A DNA stretch of 64,000 nucleotides from Paramarasmius palmivorus (lineage: Eukaryota; Basidiomycota; Agaricomycetes; Agaricales; Marasmiaceae), in the NCBI GenBank assembly GCA_037176845.1, contig JAYKXP010000002.1, positions 1,214,501 through 1,278,500 on the forward strand, in the 5' to 3' direction. Shown here piece by piece: positions 35,466-46,800 of this stretch. The notes beneath the pieces were generated by a model. The model did no database searches. It had not been told where the DNA came from and saw only the letters and a list, made by a program, of their open reading frames with translations. Made by a program: the position numbers and the translations under genes. How positions within the stretch are numbered: position 1 is the stretch's first letter; each line of letters starts with the position of its first letter.

Positions 35466-36962
35466 TTTATCCCGCGATTGTATCGAATCCTGTACAGAAT
35501 GAATTCAAATCGTGGGTAGTGCTTTGACCCTTGGAAACAGTACCCAGATACCAGCTCAAGAGCTCAAGCGGTGAATAGGTTGCAATAGTATCCGCCCTGC
35601 TCCATGGAGTGTTCGGGACCGTTGGCGCCGTTGGTTCATATTAAGAGCGAGATCTATGCGGAGTTGCCCAATTTTGGAGATCAGAGGCCGTTTTCGGTGC
35701 TTATGGGTTCGAAATTTGTGGTACAGAGTACAGTAGTACTGAGCGTATAATTTGTATGATGTCGTAGGAACCGGGTCAAGAACCAATCTCGGCCAATGGA
35801 GGCTATACTGGGCGTTGATCGACCCTGGAATGATCTGAACGCTATTACTCGACATTCAAGAGGAAGGATTGCTCACATTCGGTATGGTAGGCTTAGACTA
35901 CCAGTTGACAGATGTTTGACTGGCTACCTGTGAACCCTGTAGAAATGCTGAACAAATGTAGATTGCGAAAACTAGGAAGTTCCACATGATGTTGTGTATT
36001 AATCCCAGACGGGCTTGGGCATCGTCCCAAGACTCCCGGAAGCTTGAATAGAGCATATCTGCAAACGCAAAATTTCGAACCTCACGTGCTGTTTTGAGCG
36101 ATTTTCGCGCCCCAAATTTCCCGTCGTGACCAATCAAAAATGAAGTTGCAGATACGCTCTAATGAAGCTTAAGTTCTCGACCGCTTGCGAGGTGAAGAAT
36201 TTCGTGTACTGTGATTCAGAAACCGAAATCAAACGATACTCATGGCCCAAGAAGGAAGGAAAAAACTTCCTGACTCTCGGCGTTTATGTGCATTGTGCTC
36301 ACCAAAAGTGATCCAACTTGAAAAGGGTAGAAGCAGTCGGAACGCCACCTGAAACGTGAAGGTTTCCTCCCCAATTGAACGTCTCACTTTGGCCAAACCC
36401 TTCATTGGTATCGAGAACGGGAGATCTTGCCGGAGTGCTCGCCAATAATGCAACTCCGAGTGAGCAAGTCATCAAGGGAGGTTTGCGCTCTCGTTGCCAA
36501 GCGAGATTGGTGAGATTTCGCATCCATTAGCGATGGGGAGGAGAAGAAGACTGAAGCTCGAGATACGGGAGAAAGTATCCACGCAGACAAGACAGAGACA
36601 AGTCTTCCAAAGCTTTTGAAGAGAAGAAGAGGACTCGGACAACCTGGAAATCTAAGCTTACCTCATACGAAATGAAGACCAGGAACGGGTCAAAGCAGTC
36701 CTGAAATCCGACTGCATCGTGGAATGCCCATGAAAACTTTAACAAGACACGGCGACCATACATAGATAAGAATTGAATATTGAATGCAAAGTGGCACTGG
36801 TAACGACATTATTGAATGACGCATAGTACTGGTGGGTGTTACATCTCCACATTACTCTCACAAGGAAGCAGCACTCAGTAACTAGTTTTGATGCATCAAT
36901 TGAGATATATGTACCATTGTATAAAGCTACAGTGGGAGCGAAGGGATGGATACATTGACAAT

Positions 36963-37368
36963 TTAGTCGAAAAGACCGAAGCCCATGTCGTCGTCGGACT
37001 CTTCCTGCAGAATGGGACTCGCAGTAAGTATACTTGGCGTTTAACGACAGTAAGGTCAAAACACGTACCTTCTCTTCTTCCTTCTTCTCTTCCTTCTTCT
37101 CCTCGGCAGCAGCGGCGCCACCAGCAGCAGGGGCAGCACCACCTGCAGAAGCAGCAACACCTCCGCCAGAGGGAACAGAGGCGAGCTTGCTGGAGCCCTC
37201 AGCAATCAATTCATCAATAGACTTGTCAGACAACTCGGAGATGAGCTTGTCGAGCCTCTCGTCATCAGCTTCAATGCCAACAGCACCAAGAACCTTCTTG
37301 ACATCAGCGGCGGAAGGGGAGGTGTTACCACCGACTTGGAGGAGCAGGTAGGCAGCGATGTGCTTCAT
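36963..37368 (-). CDS. RPP2: 60S acidic ribosomal protein P2
   Basis: Stalk protein of the large ribosomal subunit that recruits elongation factors. Minus-strand exons are 37368-37069 and 37004-36963. It starts [20 protein letters not shown] and carries the dimerisation domain [21 protein letters not shown]. An Ala/Gly hinge and the acidic Lys/Glu stretch lead to the universal stalk end [13 protein letters not shown], reached only by splicing the 64-nt intron. The ATG directly follows a splice-acceptor-like TATCTCTTAG, so an intron probably lies in the 5' leader. About 113 residues, normal. Shares a 419-bp promoter with RPS15. Confidence 0.96.
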
Positions 37369-37787
37369 CTAAGAGATAAAAATTTGCCGAGTTCAGACCA
37401 AGATAAGTTTCACTTGATATTAAAGACCGACTTTTGCAAAAGTTTCAAGTGTTTATGAGGAATTCGGAAGGCCGCGAATCAACTGTAAATACGTGATGAG
37501 TTGAGCTGCACACGAAAAAGAATAACAATACACTCACATTTAATCCTTTACAGGAAGAAACGGGGATTCAATCCGAAAGAGTTTTGAGGAAGATTGATGT
37601 CCTTTGCGAGAGTAAACATTTTTCTGTGAGCCTACTGTCGGCAATGTCCGGGGTTGTACTGTACAGTTACACGTGACACATATGGAAATTAAGGTTTCAG
37701 CCACCGTCTGCCGCCTGCTCCGCTCCAAAGTAGAGAATTCGTCTGCCATTGGCACAAGTGTAAAGCAGGAACTACAAGACTTTCAAG
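37369..37787. promoter_or_regulatory. Bidirectional ribosomal-protein promoter
   Basis: The 419 bp between the divergent start codons of RPP2 and RPS15 must carry both promoters and any leader introns. Co-regulation is likely from the arrangement; no specific binding site was identified by eye. Confidence 0.6.
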
Positions 37788-38531
37788 ATGGTGAGAGAAA
37801 CCCTTTCTCGTCGTTGCTCTGGACGATGACAATGCTCATGACAAATTATAGGCCGACGTTACCGACCCCGCTGTTGCTGCCGAGCTCAAGAAGAGGAGGA
37901 CCTTCAGGACATTTTCCTACCGTGGTATTGAGCTCGACAAGCTCCTTGATATGAGCAATGAGGACGTACGTGGTCGTGTTACATGAAATCTGTGCACTTT
38001 GGCTCAATCCCTTCTTTGATTTTAATAGTTTGTCGACCTCGTTCATGCTCGTGCAAGAAGACGGTTCCAAAGAGGTCTCAAGCGTCGCCCTATGGGTCTC
38101 ATCAAGAAGCTCCGCAAGGCCAAGAAGGAGGCACCCCCCAACGAAAAGCCTGCTGTCGTTAAGACCCACTTGCGTGACATGATTATCGTGCCGGAGATGA
38201 TTGGATCTGTGGTTGGTATCTACAACGGCAAGGTGCGTGGACGACTTTCTTACTTACACTTCGACCTTATCAACGGCTTTGGTACAGGTCTTCAACTCCG
38301 TCGAAATTAAGCCCGAGATGACTGGTCACTATCTCGGTGAATTCTCCGTATCATACAAGCCCGTCAAGCACGGTCGTCCTGGTGTAAGTGCCTATCCTTC
38401 TTAAATCTACACGAGGTGTTGATAGACTTCCTCTAGATTGGTGCAACACACTGTAAGTTAAAAATCAAGGGTATTTCTCAACACCAAGTCTCATATTCTA
38501 CACAGCGTCCCGTTTCATTCCTCTCAAGTAG
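37788..38531 (+). CDS. RPS15: 40S ribosomal protein S15 (uS19)
   Basis: Small-subunit head protein, needed for 40S export and tRNA interactions. Exons are 37788-37790 (the ATG alone), 37852-37965, 38029-38232, 38288-38383, 38437-38452 (16 nt) and 38506-38531. The protein reads [19 protein letters not shown], then [53 protein letters not shown] and [20 protein letters not shown], ending THSSRFIPLK. About 152 residues, normal length. All joins stay in frame with standard splice sites. Confidence 0.96.
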
Positions 38532-38867
38532 CCTTGTGCTGGGGTTTTATTCTTTTTTACCACGACTGCACGCCATATGTACTTACTGTACTTACTGCAC
38601 TCCATGCCTCGATTTCAAAACGCAATCTATGCGCACCCATGACTATATGCAGTACAAACGTCGTTGTGATTCCGTGATGCAGAGAAGTGGTTGCAGAGTT
38701 TACGTATTTAGTAGTACATCGATTGGTTTGGGCATCCCAGTGCGCAAGAAAAAGCAAAAAGCTGCAATGGGTGTGAGCGTAATTCGTGCATTTGACGAAT
38801 CGCGACTCACTTGCACACCAAATGTCGAACACTTCGGCTTTGGCTCAAGTTTGGCTCATCATATCTG
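38532..38867. other. Convergent 3' intergenic region
   Basis: About 340 bp between RPS15 and the homeodomain-like gene. Only short chance ORFs; nothing else seen. Confidence 0.5.
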
Positions 38868-40250
38868 TCAATCGGTCAGTCTTTGGATTCCAAGAACTCG
38901 CTCCCAAACAGTAAGCCTTGCCTCGAGGTCAAGTATTAAATCCATTGCATCCGAAGCCTCTTCTTTGGGAATGATGTCGTCCGTTTGTGCTTTAAGAAGG
39001 AAGTTGGTGGATGGCAGGAGGTCTTGTAACTCTGGATCATCCATTGTAGGGAGCAGAGGCATGGGTATATCGTAAAGAGCATCATAGCATGTTTGGCACG
39101 GAGCAAGCGTGGGTTGATGAGGACAGATGTAGAAACCGTCGCTAGAAAAATTGAATCCACAAAAGACAAAGTTGCGCGATGAAGGTGCATGTTCGATGCG
39201 GGCAGAGCAGGCAAGGTAGGGATGTGTGACGTGCTGATGAGTATACGGAGGAATATAGTCATTAGAGCGTGATTCGAAAGGGATGGCAGATAGCTCCCAT
39301 CGAGCGAGGGCTGGGTCGAGGATTAGATTGTGCGCTGCGCCTTCCGGAGTCGAATTTCCTGGAGTATCTGGGGAAGCATGCGAAGAAGTAGAGTCGTATG
39401 TATCGCTTGAAAAGGGTTGCAGAAGTAGAGGAGCTGATTCTGTCATGTCATGAGAAGTAGGCTGGGCGACCGGAAACGAGCACATGCCTGATACTTCGGG
39501 TCGACAGAGATTGCACATCCAGTGGTTCTCTCCGTGTGTTCCGGAGTTTCCTGAGCAGACGAGAACCGAGTTTTTCTGTCGCGTACTGGCGGCGGTTTTG
39601 ACATCATCTGGTAGGGAGAGTCCGCAGTGTTTTGGCAGGGAGAACTCGTCGACTTTGATGCGGGAAGAGAGTGTAGAAGAATAATAGAAGGTATCCGGGG
39701 TCTTGAGCGGTGTATATGCGCAGGATTCTGGCAAATTAGGGCACGGTGTTCTTGGAGAAGAGAATGGAGAAGTGCGAGAGGATGTTGGTGAGGAGAATGG
39801 AAACAGAGAATCTATGTCTGAAGAGGACGACTGGTAGTCATCATCTCTAAGCAATCTCGCAAGACGTCTGGAGCGTCGTAGATTTGGTGCGAGTCGTGAT
39901 GATCTCTCGTCGGTGTGACTAGAGGGCTGAGCAGTCATCTTTGGTGAAGCTAGCGATACCGGCAGTTCTTCCGACTTGATCACCATTGGCTTTTCTGGCT
40001 CTATGACCGGAGGAACCCCAATTTCGAGATCATAGATCTCCGATTCTGGTGGTACGTCGATTCCTTTGCTCCTAGCATAAGAGCGCTTCCTCCAGAACCA
40101 ACGATGGACGTTCTGTGGGTCTAAATTCCGAGCGAGTGCCCAGTCTCTACGAGATCGAAGGCTAGGAATACGATGATCAAGCTCCCAGATAAATTCGAGC
40201 TCAAGAATGTTGACTTTCGGTATACCTTGCAGAGTGGGTATCGAGGACAT
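38868..40250 (-). CDS. Atypical homeodomain-like protein with Cys-rich C-terminus
   Basis: Single-exon protein of 460 residues. Residues about 15-65 resemble a homeodomain: LELEFIWELDHRIPSLRSRR, then NLDPQNVHRWFWRKRSYARS. The recognition helix keeps W48, F49 and R53, but position 51, normally an invariant Asn, is Arg, so DNA contact would differ. Downstream lie a basic segment (LRRSRRLARLLRDDD), Ser/Pro-rich linkers and two Cys clusters (WMCNLCRPEVSGMC; FCGF...ICPHQ...PCQTCYDAL) that could bind zinc. No mating-type locus marker genes are adjacent. It is divergent from PRP6 with 113 bp between starts. The homeodomain call is by pattern and moderately sure; function unknown. Confidence 0.68.
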   Translation of the reverse strand: MSSIPTLQGIPKVNILELEFIWELDHRIPSLRSRRDWALARNLDPQNVHRWFWRKRSYARSKGIDVPPESEIYDLEIGVPPVIEPEKPMVIKSEELPVSLASPKMTAQPSSHTDERSSRLAPNLRRSRRLARLLRDDDYQSSSSDIDSLFPFSSPTSSRTSPFSSPRTPCPNLPESCAYTPLKTPDTFYYSSTLSSRIKVDEFSLPKHCGLSLPDDVKTAASTRQKNSVLVCSGNSGTHGENHWMCNLCRPEVSGMCSFPVAQPTSHDMTESAPLLLQPFSSDTYDSTSSHASPDTPGNSTPEGAAHNLILDPALARWELSAIPFESRSNDYIPPYTHQHVTHPYLACSARIEHAPSSRNFVFCGFNFSSDGFYICPHQPTLAPCQTCYDALYDIPMPLLPTMDDPELQDLLPSTNFLLKAQTDDIIPKEEASDAMDLILDLEARLTVWERVLGIQRLTD

Positions 40251-40363
40251 GATGAGGGTGAGGAGACAAGGCGCGCCCTAGGGGACTTGTGATTTTGACG
40301 CGTGACCGGGATGTGACACTGTACACTGCTCTCTCCATCCTATTCCCTTCATCTCGGTCGACC

Positions 40364-43300
40364 ATGGCATCCAATAAACCAAACAAGCTGGCATTTCTGT
40401 CTATGCCAGCACCTGCTTCATACGTTGCAGGTCTTGGTCGTGGGTGAGTTTTCACAACAGAGCAAAAATTTGATCATTTTACTAATTGAAAATTCTCTAG
40501 TGCTTCTGGTTTTACTACTAGATCTGACATTGGTCCTGCAAGAGAAGGGCCATCTGCAGAAGTTATTGCGTGAGTATCTTTCACGCTTCTGCTAAAGAGT
40601 CTAGCTAATAAGTGGCAAGTGAGGCGCAAGCAAAAAGAGGAGAAGAACCTGATGTTGATCCAGAACAATTCCAAGACCCCGACAACGAATACGGTCTTTT
40701 CGCAGGAACTGCTTATGAGCAAGATGATGAAGAGGCAGACAAGATATACGAAGCGGTGGATGCTGCAATGGATGCACGGCGTAAGGCACGCAGGTGTGTG
40801 CGTCCTGGTTAGTTGCTACCGTTCATTTGCCAACTAGTCTTTCATCCTTACTTTTAGGGAGGCTCAGGAGAAGGCAGAACTTGAAAAGTTTAGAGCGGAA
40901 CGACCCAAGATTCAGCAGCAATTCTCCGACTTGAAACGTGGGCTTTCTGCAGTCACTGACGAAGAATGGGAAAGCATACCAGAAGTCGGGAATTTGACTC
41001 GGAGGAAAAGACCAAAATACGAGCGCTCTTTTGTGGTACCGGATAGTGTATTAGTTGGAGATCGGTCGAAGAGCGAGTACGAGAATTCGTTGGACCAGCA
41101 ACAACAAATGGTACGTCGTCTTGTGTGGACTGTCGTCTCGATGACTCATGTTCTACAACAGCATGGTGGATTCACAACCCCAGCAGACGGTACTATGACC
41201 AACTTTGTGGAAATTGGTCAAGCCCGTGACAAAATCCTTTCGCTCAAACTTGATCAAGTACGTTGCAACTTCTTTCGTAAAGGACCTTACTTATCCATAT
41301 CTAGATTTCTGGAACTTCAACTTCCTCCGGTCTTTCAACCTCCGTCGACCCTAAAGGGTACCTCACATCCCTCAACAGTGTCGTCCTCAAATCAGATGCT
41401 GAAATTGGGGATATCAAACGTGCTCGAATGCTCTTTGACTCCTTTGGTTAAGTCAAACCCAAAACACGCACCTGGTTGGATTGCTGCCGCATGCCTTGAG
41501 GAACACGCCGGTCGTATGGTGGCTGCTAGGAAGCTTATTAAGCAAGGTTGCGAACAGTGTCCTAAGAATGAAGATGTTTGGCTCGAAGCTGCTCGTTTAC
41601 ACGTGCGTATGTTTGACCCTCAGTTCCTTGGATAGAGAAACTCATTTGTTGGCCCTAGAATAACGATGATGCGAAAGTCATACTAGCAAATGCAGTCCAA
41701 CATGTCGGACAAAGCGTTAAAATATGGCTTGCAGCGGCAGATTTGGAGCAAGACGTCAAAGCTAAACGGCGTGTACTACGAAAAGGTAAGGCTCCCATAC
41801 TTGTCACGGTGAGGGTTATTGACTCGTCTCAGCCCTAGAACATATTCCCAACTCAGTACGGTTATGGAAAGAAACCGTCAATTTGGAAACATCTGCTTCA
41901 GATGCCCGTATTCTACTTTCTCGTGCCGTTGAGGTCATCCCTCTTTCGGTGGAGCTATGGCTAGCCCTTGCTCAACTAGAAACTCTCGAAAAGGCCAAGG
42001 CTGTTCTCAACAAGGCAAGGAAGGCCATTCCAACGTCCCACGAGATTTGGATAGCAGCAGGTCGGCTTTTGGAGCAAGAAGCGATAATGCCCGAAAAGTC
42101 GGAAGAGGAGAAGCAGAAAACAGCGGATATGATCGATAAGACGATAGAGGCTGGTGTCAAGGGTTTAAGGAAGCACCAGGTGCTCTTGACCAGGGAGCAG
42201 TGGCTGAAAGAGGCGGAAAAGTGCGAAGCCCAAGGCAGCGTGCGAACGTGCGAGGCAATCGTCAAAGCGACTATTTTCATGGACGTAGAAGAGGAAGACA
42301 GGCTCGATACCTGGATGGACGATGCGGAAAGCGCACTCAGTCGGAACATGGTTGGAACGGCGAGGGCTATCCTTGCCTATGCCTTGAAAGTGTTCCCGGA
42401 CCGCAAGAACTTGTGGATTCGGGCTGCTGGGTTGGAGAAGTCGCATGGAACTACGGAGAGTTTGGATGCCATCTTGGAGCGAGCTGTAGAACATTGTCCT
42501 CAAGCGGAAGTGCTATGGTTGATGGCAGCGAAGGAAAAGTGGAATGCCGGAGATGTGGACTCCGCAAGAGCAGTACTTGCCCGGGCCTTCGATGCGAACA
42601 AGGAGAGCGAACAAATTTGGCTGGCTGCTGTGAAATTAGAAGCAGAAAACAACCAGCTGACTGTTCGCAAGGGAGCTTTTAATAAGGGCTCGAACAATTG
42701 CCGATACCGAGAGGGTACGTCTTCGATACTTTCTGCCTTAGTTATGTTCTGACAAGCAGCCCTTTTTTTAGATTTGGATGAAATCCGCTGTCTTCGAACG
42801 TCAGCAGGGCCAGATAGATGCCGCTCTCCAGACGTTGGCAACTGCGATATCCAAGTTCCCCAAGTTTGCAAAACTCTACATGATTCAAGGACAGATACAC
42901 CAATCGCAGAAGAATTATCCCGCTGCTCGTGGTTCATTTGCGGCAGGATACAAAGCATGTCCCAAAGAACCTACGTTATGGATTCTCGCTAGTCGGTTAG
43001 AAGAAGCGGACGGGAAAAGCATCAAAGCCCGTGCATTGCTCGAAAAAGCGCGGCAGGTTAATCCAGGAAACGATGTTATCTGGGCCGAGTCCGTGGGTGT
43101 AGAGGAACGCTCCGGCGGTGCCGCTCCTGGTAAAGCAATGCTTGCTCGAGCCCTTCAAGAATGTCCTTCATCTGGATTACTATGGTCAATGTTGATTTGG
43201 TCGGAACCTCGACCGATGAGAAAGACGAGGGCTTTGGATGCCCTGAAGAAGAGTAACGACAGCCCTCTGATCATTTGCACTGTCGCGAGGCTGTTTTGGG

Positions 43301-43646
43301 CGGAACGGAAGCTTGAAAAGGCTCGAGAATGGTTCCAGAGATCCGTACCTCCTCGTCAGGAGTCTGCAGACGTGGATAACGGGGCAGACATTGGGGATCT
43401 ATGGGGATGGTGGCTGAAATTTGAGAGACAACATGGAATAGAAGTAATTATTTTCATTGCCGCTTCCCAGATCGACTAGTCTGACCTATACACTCTTGAT
43501 AGGAACAACGGGAAGCCGTAAGAGTGAAATGTATAGCTGCAGAACCGCGTCATGGGCCGACCTGGCAAGCCATTGCAAAAGACATGAAGAATACCGGGAA
43601 GAGTGTGCGAGAGATTCTAGAGATGGTTGCGGATGCACTTCAATAG
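40364..43646 (+). CDS. PRP6: Pre-mRNA splicing factor Prp6/Prp1 (U4/U6.U5 tri-snRNP)
   Basis: Bridging protein of the tri-snRNP in the spliceosome. Exons start 40364, 40501, 40620, 40858, 41162, 41305, 41659, 41833, 42772 and 43503. The PRP1 N-terminal domain is clear ([18 protein letters not shown], then [18 protein letters not shown] and [16 protein letters not shown]). HAT/TPR-like repeats follow, for example [29 protein letters not shown] and [14 protein letters not shown]. Normal length is about 900-940 residues. Two single-base insertions break the frame: TTT at 41443-41445 (between ARMLFDS and LVKSNPK) and GGG at 42671-42673 (between QLTVRK and [14 protein letters not shown]). The protein is essential in yeast, which argues for sequence errors. 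Confidence 0.92.
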
Positions 43647-43822
43647 CCAGCTAGTTATCTTTGGATTACGCTGATATAGGGATTCATGTACATGTACAGT
43701 AATTGTAGGCGCCATTGTCTTGAGGTTCGGCCGGATAGCTAAGTTTGCAACTCCGCTCAAAAATCTTTGCGACTACGGTCTGCCTGATCTAAGTACCGAA
43801 ACGCCGCAGTGTAGTCTGCCCG

Positions 43823-46800
43823 ATGGATCCTTCAATGGAGTCTGGTGTAGACCCTCTTGATATTTCTCCAGATCCTTCTTCTATCACAATCGTCGAGCCC
43901 AGAAGATGCTCAGTACGCGGATGCGCGCAGCCTCTCGAATTGGATGCCACAACGAAAATGTGCTCATCATGCCGGGAGAAACACCGGCGATACGCGACAA
44001 CGAAGAGGGCGAAAAGAAAACTGGAGAAAGCGGCCATTGAAGGGCAGGTTGTTGTTCCGGTAGAACAGATTCCTGGTTCGACGGTATGGATACCAGGCGG
44101 GTCAGGAGAGGAGAGATCATTGTTACCAGAGGGCAATACGAGATCAAAACAGCGTAAAAGTCGTCAGACTCAACCTCTAGGCCCTTCGCAAGCAGTTCAG
44201 TTCGAATCTACGTCACAACTTCAACCTATAGGTGGAAGACAGAAATCCCCGGACGCGTCAGTATCTCGGTCTGATAGGTCTCAGACCCCATCACCAGCGG
44301 AAGTCGACCAGAATACTTTCGAGCCAGACTCGACGTGGAGTATCACCAACATAGACCCTCGACTGTTCGCAGCGCAACCTAGTAGCTCCGAGCTTGCAGG
44401 TGCCCTTACTTTTTCCGCTCCGACACCAACAGATTCCAACCATGCATCATCGAGTCCCAATCATATGGAAACCATTGCGGAACCACTGGCTTCTTCCTCT
44501 AATCGCGAAGGGCCAGACCAAGGGCAGGACTATGGTCAAACGACAGAATTTGACCTCTCTGTTCATGTAATTGCTGGGGATCCTGACGAACGTATGGAAG
44601 ACTCCCTCGAGGGGTACAACGACACGTCGATTCTGTTCGATTAAAGGTTGCAAGTCGGTATTGGAAGGTAGTTCTATTGACATTCTCGTACGCACCATCT
44701 AATACATACTTTTAGGTGAATACTCCTATAGAATGTGTAATACTTGCCGGGATCGTTATCGAAACTACGGCGTGACAAAGAGGAAGAAGTGGAAGGCCGA
44801 ACGAATCGCTTTCGATCATGAATTAGAGCAACTACGACGCGCTGAGGACGAGAGGAGGGCTAAAGAAGGCCTGGTTCCTCTCAGCGAATCCCCCGAGGAA
44901 CTTCGCACATGGGAGCTCTCTATCATTGATGAGAAAGTGCAGCTACCTCCGTCCCTGGCTGCAGTCCTATCAACCGCTGCTTCAAATGCAATTGCCGTGT
45001 CTTCACCTTACCATCCTTTGGCAATACGACAACTGAACGAAGCTCTCAGAGGAAATCTGAACGCAGCCGGAATATCTACACCTCTCGACCAACTAACGCC
45101 TATACAGATCGCTCAGTTAGCGCAGCTGCTACAGGTCAGGCTTGATCGTCGAGCAATGGTTGATCCAATACCACTTGTGGTCGAGTCAATCCCTTCTTCC
45201 ACTTCGAACCCTGACACATCCTCGCAAACCATTCAATCCGATAACGCCAGCTCCTCGTCTCTCGCTGGTGCAATGGGCTATCCACCGAGCGAAGAACCAA
45301 GGCAACCAGCCCCCGCATCGCCTGACAATTCTCAACAACTGCTCGAGTCGCCTTCAGAGGCCACTTCAACATCACTGCCAGTTTCTGCATCGACCCTTGT
45401 TCTCCCCCAGCGAATGTGCACTGTTTCTCACTGTCACACGATACTACCTGGACACTACCTCTACAAACGGTGTGATCGTCACCGGCTGCAGAACAGAAAG
45501 CACGGCAAGTTGAAGAGAGTCCGGGAGAAAGTGGTTAAAGAAAAAGGTCCGGATGATGATGGCGATGGTGATGAAGAATCGATTGACGCGGATGCAATTT
45601 TGCAGGATGATTCGGAACCTTTTGATGACGAGGCTGCAGAGCGGCAGAAATTAGAGGCGAAGGCAAGGGAAAAGGCGAAGCAGTTGATGATGGCGAGGTT
45701 GGCCGGTACAAGGAAGTCACGTGCCAAGAAACCCAGGAAAAAAGAGGCGCCGACTGCAATCAGCACAAATTCACAAGATACGGAACAAGCTCAGCCTGAA
45801 GATGCACCTTTGCCGCAAATCATACCACCAGGTCCTACTGCAGGTAGCAATCATGTCGTGGTATGTGAAGCTATGTGCCTTAAGAATCCTGTCTAAGACC
45901 ATACAGAATGACAAGCGCAGGGGCTATTCCTGTACAGCGCCCGGTTGTTCCAACTTAATCAACCCGTATTTCCGATGGCGTATGTGCGAGCCATGTCGCG
46001 CGCTGAGGAAGGAGCTAAGGCTGGGTAAGAAGGCTGAAGAAGAAAAACAACTAAAGGAGGCGGAAGAAGCTTATGAGAAATTGGGCGGCGCAGTAGTAGG
46101 TGCTACAGAGGCTGGTCAGGGTAGTGTGGACCCCGAAGGGTATGAAGGAATCAGCGATATGGAAACCGACATCCCGCCGATGGACAATGGTGCCCAAATG
46201 AACGCACTCTCGCCGGAGCCTACCCTATTTCCAACTCTGACTTTCAAGCCATTCACGCCTCGGGATGTTGAAGTCTCTCATGAAGATGATCATGGAACTC
46301 TTTTCGGGGTTCTCCACAGCCCAGATACCGAGTTACAACCTATAGACGATTCTGATGACTTTGTTGTTCGGGGACAGCCCGGAGGCGGGACCCTTGATTC
46401 AACGACGGACTCACAACCTGCCAATTCCCCACCTCATACCAACCTTCCTCATCCTTGTCCCAACTTCACTCCAGCACTTTCCCAGTCAACCACATCTGCT
46501 TATAGGCCCAGACCACCTTCAGTACGCTCTAATGGCGCTGCTCAGAAACCTTACAAATTCGTCGAGGGTTCTCGGAGGAATAAAAGGAAATCAGAGGGAA
46601 GTCAAGCCAATGACGAGCAACGGAACTCCGTGGAGTCGACTGAATCACAGTCTAACGACCCCCCAGGCAAGAAGCAAAGGACAAAATCCCAGACGGCCAA
46701 AGGGAAGGGAAAGGCACCTGTACAACCTAGCATCCAATCTGGGTATTCTTACGGCCCAACAACACATATGCCATACGGTTCCTACTACCCATACATGACA

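Larger units (their letters stand above)
34013..36962. other. Gene-poor region with inverted element pair
   Basis: About 3 kb without a confident gene between the DUF6533-like gene and RPP2. It contains two ~118-bp elements in opposite orientation (34571-34688 and 35347-35465). Minus-strand open frames near 36137-35556 include a signal-peptide-like stretch (MWNFLVFAIYICSAFLQGSQ), and 36763-36229 holds overlapping open frames; none shows a conserved domain. A TATATAAAA string lies at 34814-34822. Confidence 0.45.

Noticed and set aside
36229..36763. Overlapping minus-strand ORFs downstream of RPP2
   Set aside because: No recognisable domain, no consistent splice structure, and several frames open at once; chance ORFs are likely.
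38868..40250. Mating-type A locus homeodomain gene
   Set aside because: No partner HD gene and no usual flanking genes (mitochondrial intermediate peptidase, beta-flanking) nearby, and the recognition helix is atypical.
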